Source: an uncultured Frankineae bacterium (lineage in GTDB: Bacteria; Actinomycetota; Actinomycetes; Mycobacteriales; SCTD01). From it: a DNA stretch of 6,836 bases. The notes under the pieces are model-generated. The model ran no database searches. It saw nothing but the letters and a program-made list of their open reading frames with translations, and had not been told where the DNA came from. This document shows, piece by piece, positions 6,594 through 6,836 of the stretch (its first letter is position 1; every line of letters starts with the position of its first letter). The stretch covers positions 1-6,836 of the forward strand of contig CADCUE010000288.1 in NCBI GenBank assembly GCA_902805805.1, in the 5' to 3' direction. The translations under genes and the position numbers were made by a program.

Positions 6594-6836
6594 CTGCTCG
6601 ACACGCCGGGCGTGTCCCGCAGCGGACGACCCCCGGGCCGGGCCGGCCGGCGGGGCCGCCCGCCTGCGGTGACCCGCTGCTCGACACACCCGGCGTGTCC
6701 CGCAGCGGACCACCCCGGGCCGGGCGTCCGGCGGGGACCCACCCGCTCAGGGCGACCTGCTGCTCGACACACCCGGCGTGTCTCGCACCGGACCACCCCT
6801 GCCGGGCCGTCCGGCGGGGACCACCCGCTCAGGGCG
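6594..6836 (-). repeat. Tandem array of 83-nt non-coding repeats, each with two hairpins, continuing past the window edge
   Basis: Three units start at 6594, 6677 and 6760, each opening with plus-strand CTGCTCGACAC; the spacing is exactly 83 bases twice. The third unit is cut at 6836. Units 2 and 3 differ at only a handful of positions; unit 1 is more diverged, and GGCTCAGGG at 6578-6586 resembles the unit tail (CGCTCAGGG) and may be the remnant of an older copy. Each unit holds hairpin A (17-bp core, 7-bp arms around 3 bases: 6600-6616, 6683-6699, 6766-6782; outer CTGC/GCAG arms) and hairpin B (CCCC, bulge, GCCGG, short loop, CCGGC, GGGG: 6631-6655, 6713-6736, 6796-6819). Because 83 is not a multiple of three, the similar peptides ([17 protein letters not shown]) fall in different frames, so the array is not coding. 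I cannot name the repeat family. Strand is given as minus only because base changes in hairpin A keep pairing better in minus-strand RNA. Confidence 0.85.

Noticed and set aside
5967..6713. N-terminal extension of the mreB frame through ndk into the repeat array
   Set aside because: It would cross ndk in another frame and begin in the non-coding repeats. MreB is full length from the ATG at 5966.
6581..6796. Cysteine-containing repeat protein encoded by the array ([17 protein letters not shown] motif)
   Set aside because: The motif appears in a different frame in each 83-nt unit, so no single protein could contain the copies.
6594..6836. CRISPR array
   Set aside because: Similarity extends through the whole 83-nt unit instead of short repeats separated by unique spacers, and no cas genes are seen.

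Overview
The window is very GC-rich and all supported genes lie on the minus strand, so transcription runs from high to low coordinates. It holds a complete cell-shape (rod/elongasome) gene cluster of an actinobacterium. In transcription order the genes are ndk, mreB, mreC, mreD, the class B penicillin-binding protein PBP2 (mrdA/pbpA) and rodA, followed by the 5' part of a sigma-70-family (ECF-type) gene cut by the left edge. From memory, ndk-mreBCD-pbp2-rodA(sfr) is the order in Streptomyces. GC richness, abundant GTG starts and a close match to remembered actinobacterial MreB sequences point to a MreB-bearing actinobacterium (Streptomyces, Frankia, Nocardioides or Geodermatophilaceae type, not Mycobacterium or Corynebacterium). 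The genus cannot be fixed from this window.

Layout. 1-198: partial sigma factor gene, preceded at 243-270 by a possible ECF-type promoter. 292-1476: rodA. 1473-3542: PBP2. 3539-4066: mreD. 4098-4922: mreC. 4926-5966: mreB. 5967-6064: short gap. 6065-6469: ndk. 6470-6593: ndk leader with a ribosome binding site and a 7-bp inverted repeat. 6594-6836: a tandem array of 83-nt non-coding units, each with two hairpins, running off the right edge.

How the genes work together. MreB forms membrane-bound filaments. MreC and MreD link these to the envelope synthesis machinery. RodA (a SEDS glycosyltransferase) polymerises lipid II and PBP2 crosslinks the strands. Five genes from mreB to rodA are packed with a 3-nt gap, a 31-nt gap and two 4-nt GTGA overlaps, which implies one transcript with translational coupling. 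Ndk is a housekeeping nucleotide kinase that is usually a neighbour but not part of the machinery.

The two most interesting items are the 83-nt repeat array upstream of ndk, and the mreC/mreD junction. At that junction a 12-codon frame joins the mreC stop to the mreD start through 4-nt overlaps at both ends, across a hairpin that buries the mreD start codon. No unknown protein system is visible; the genes are a conserved core locus.
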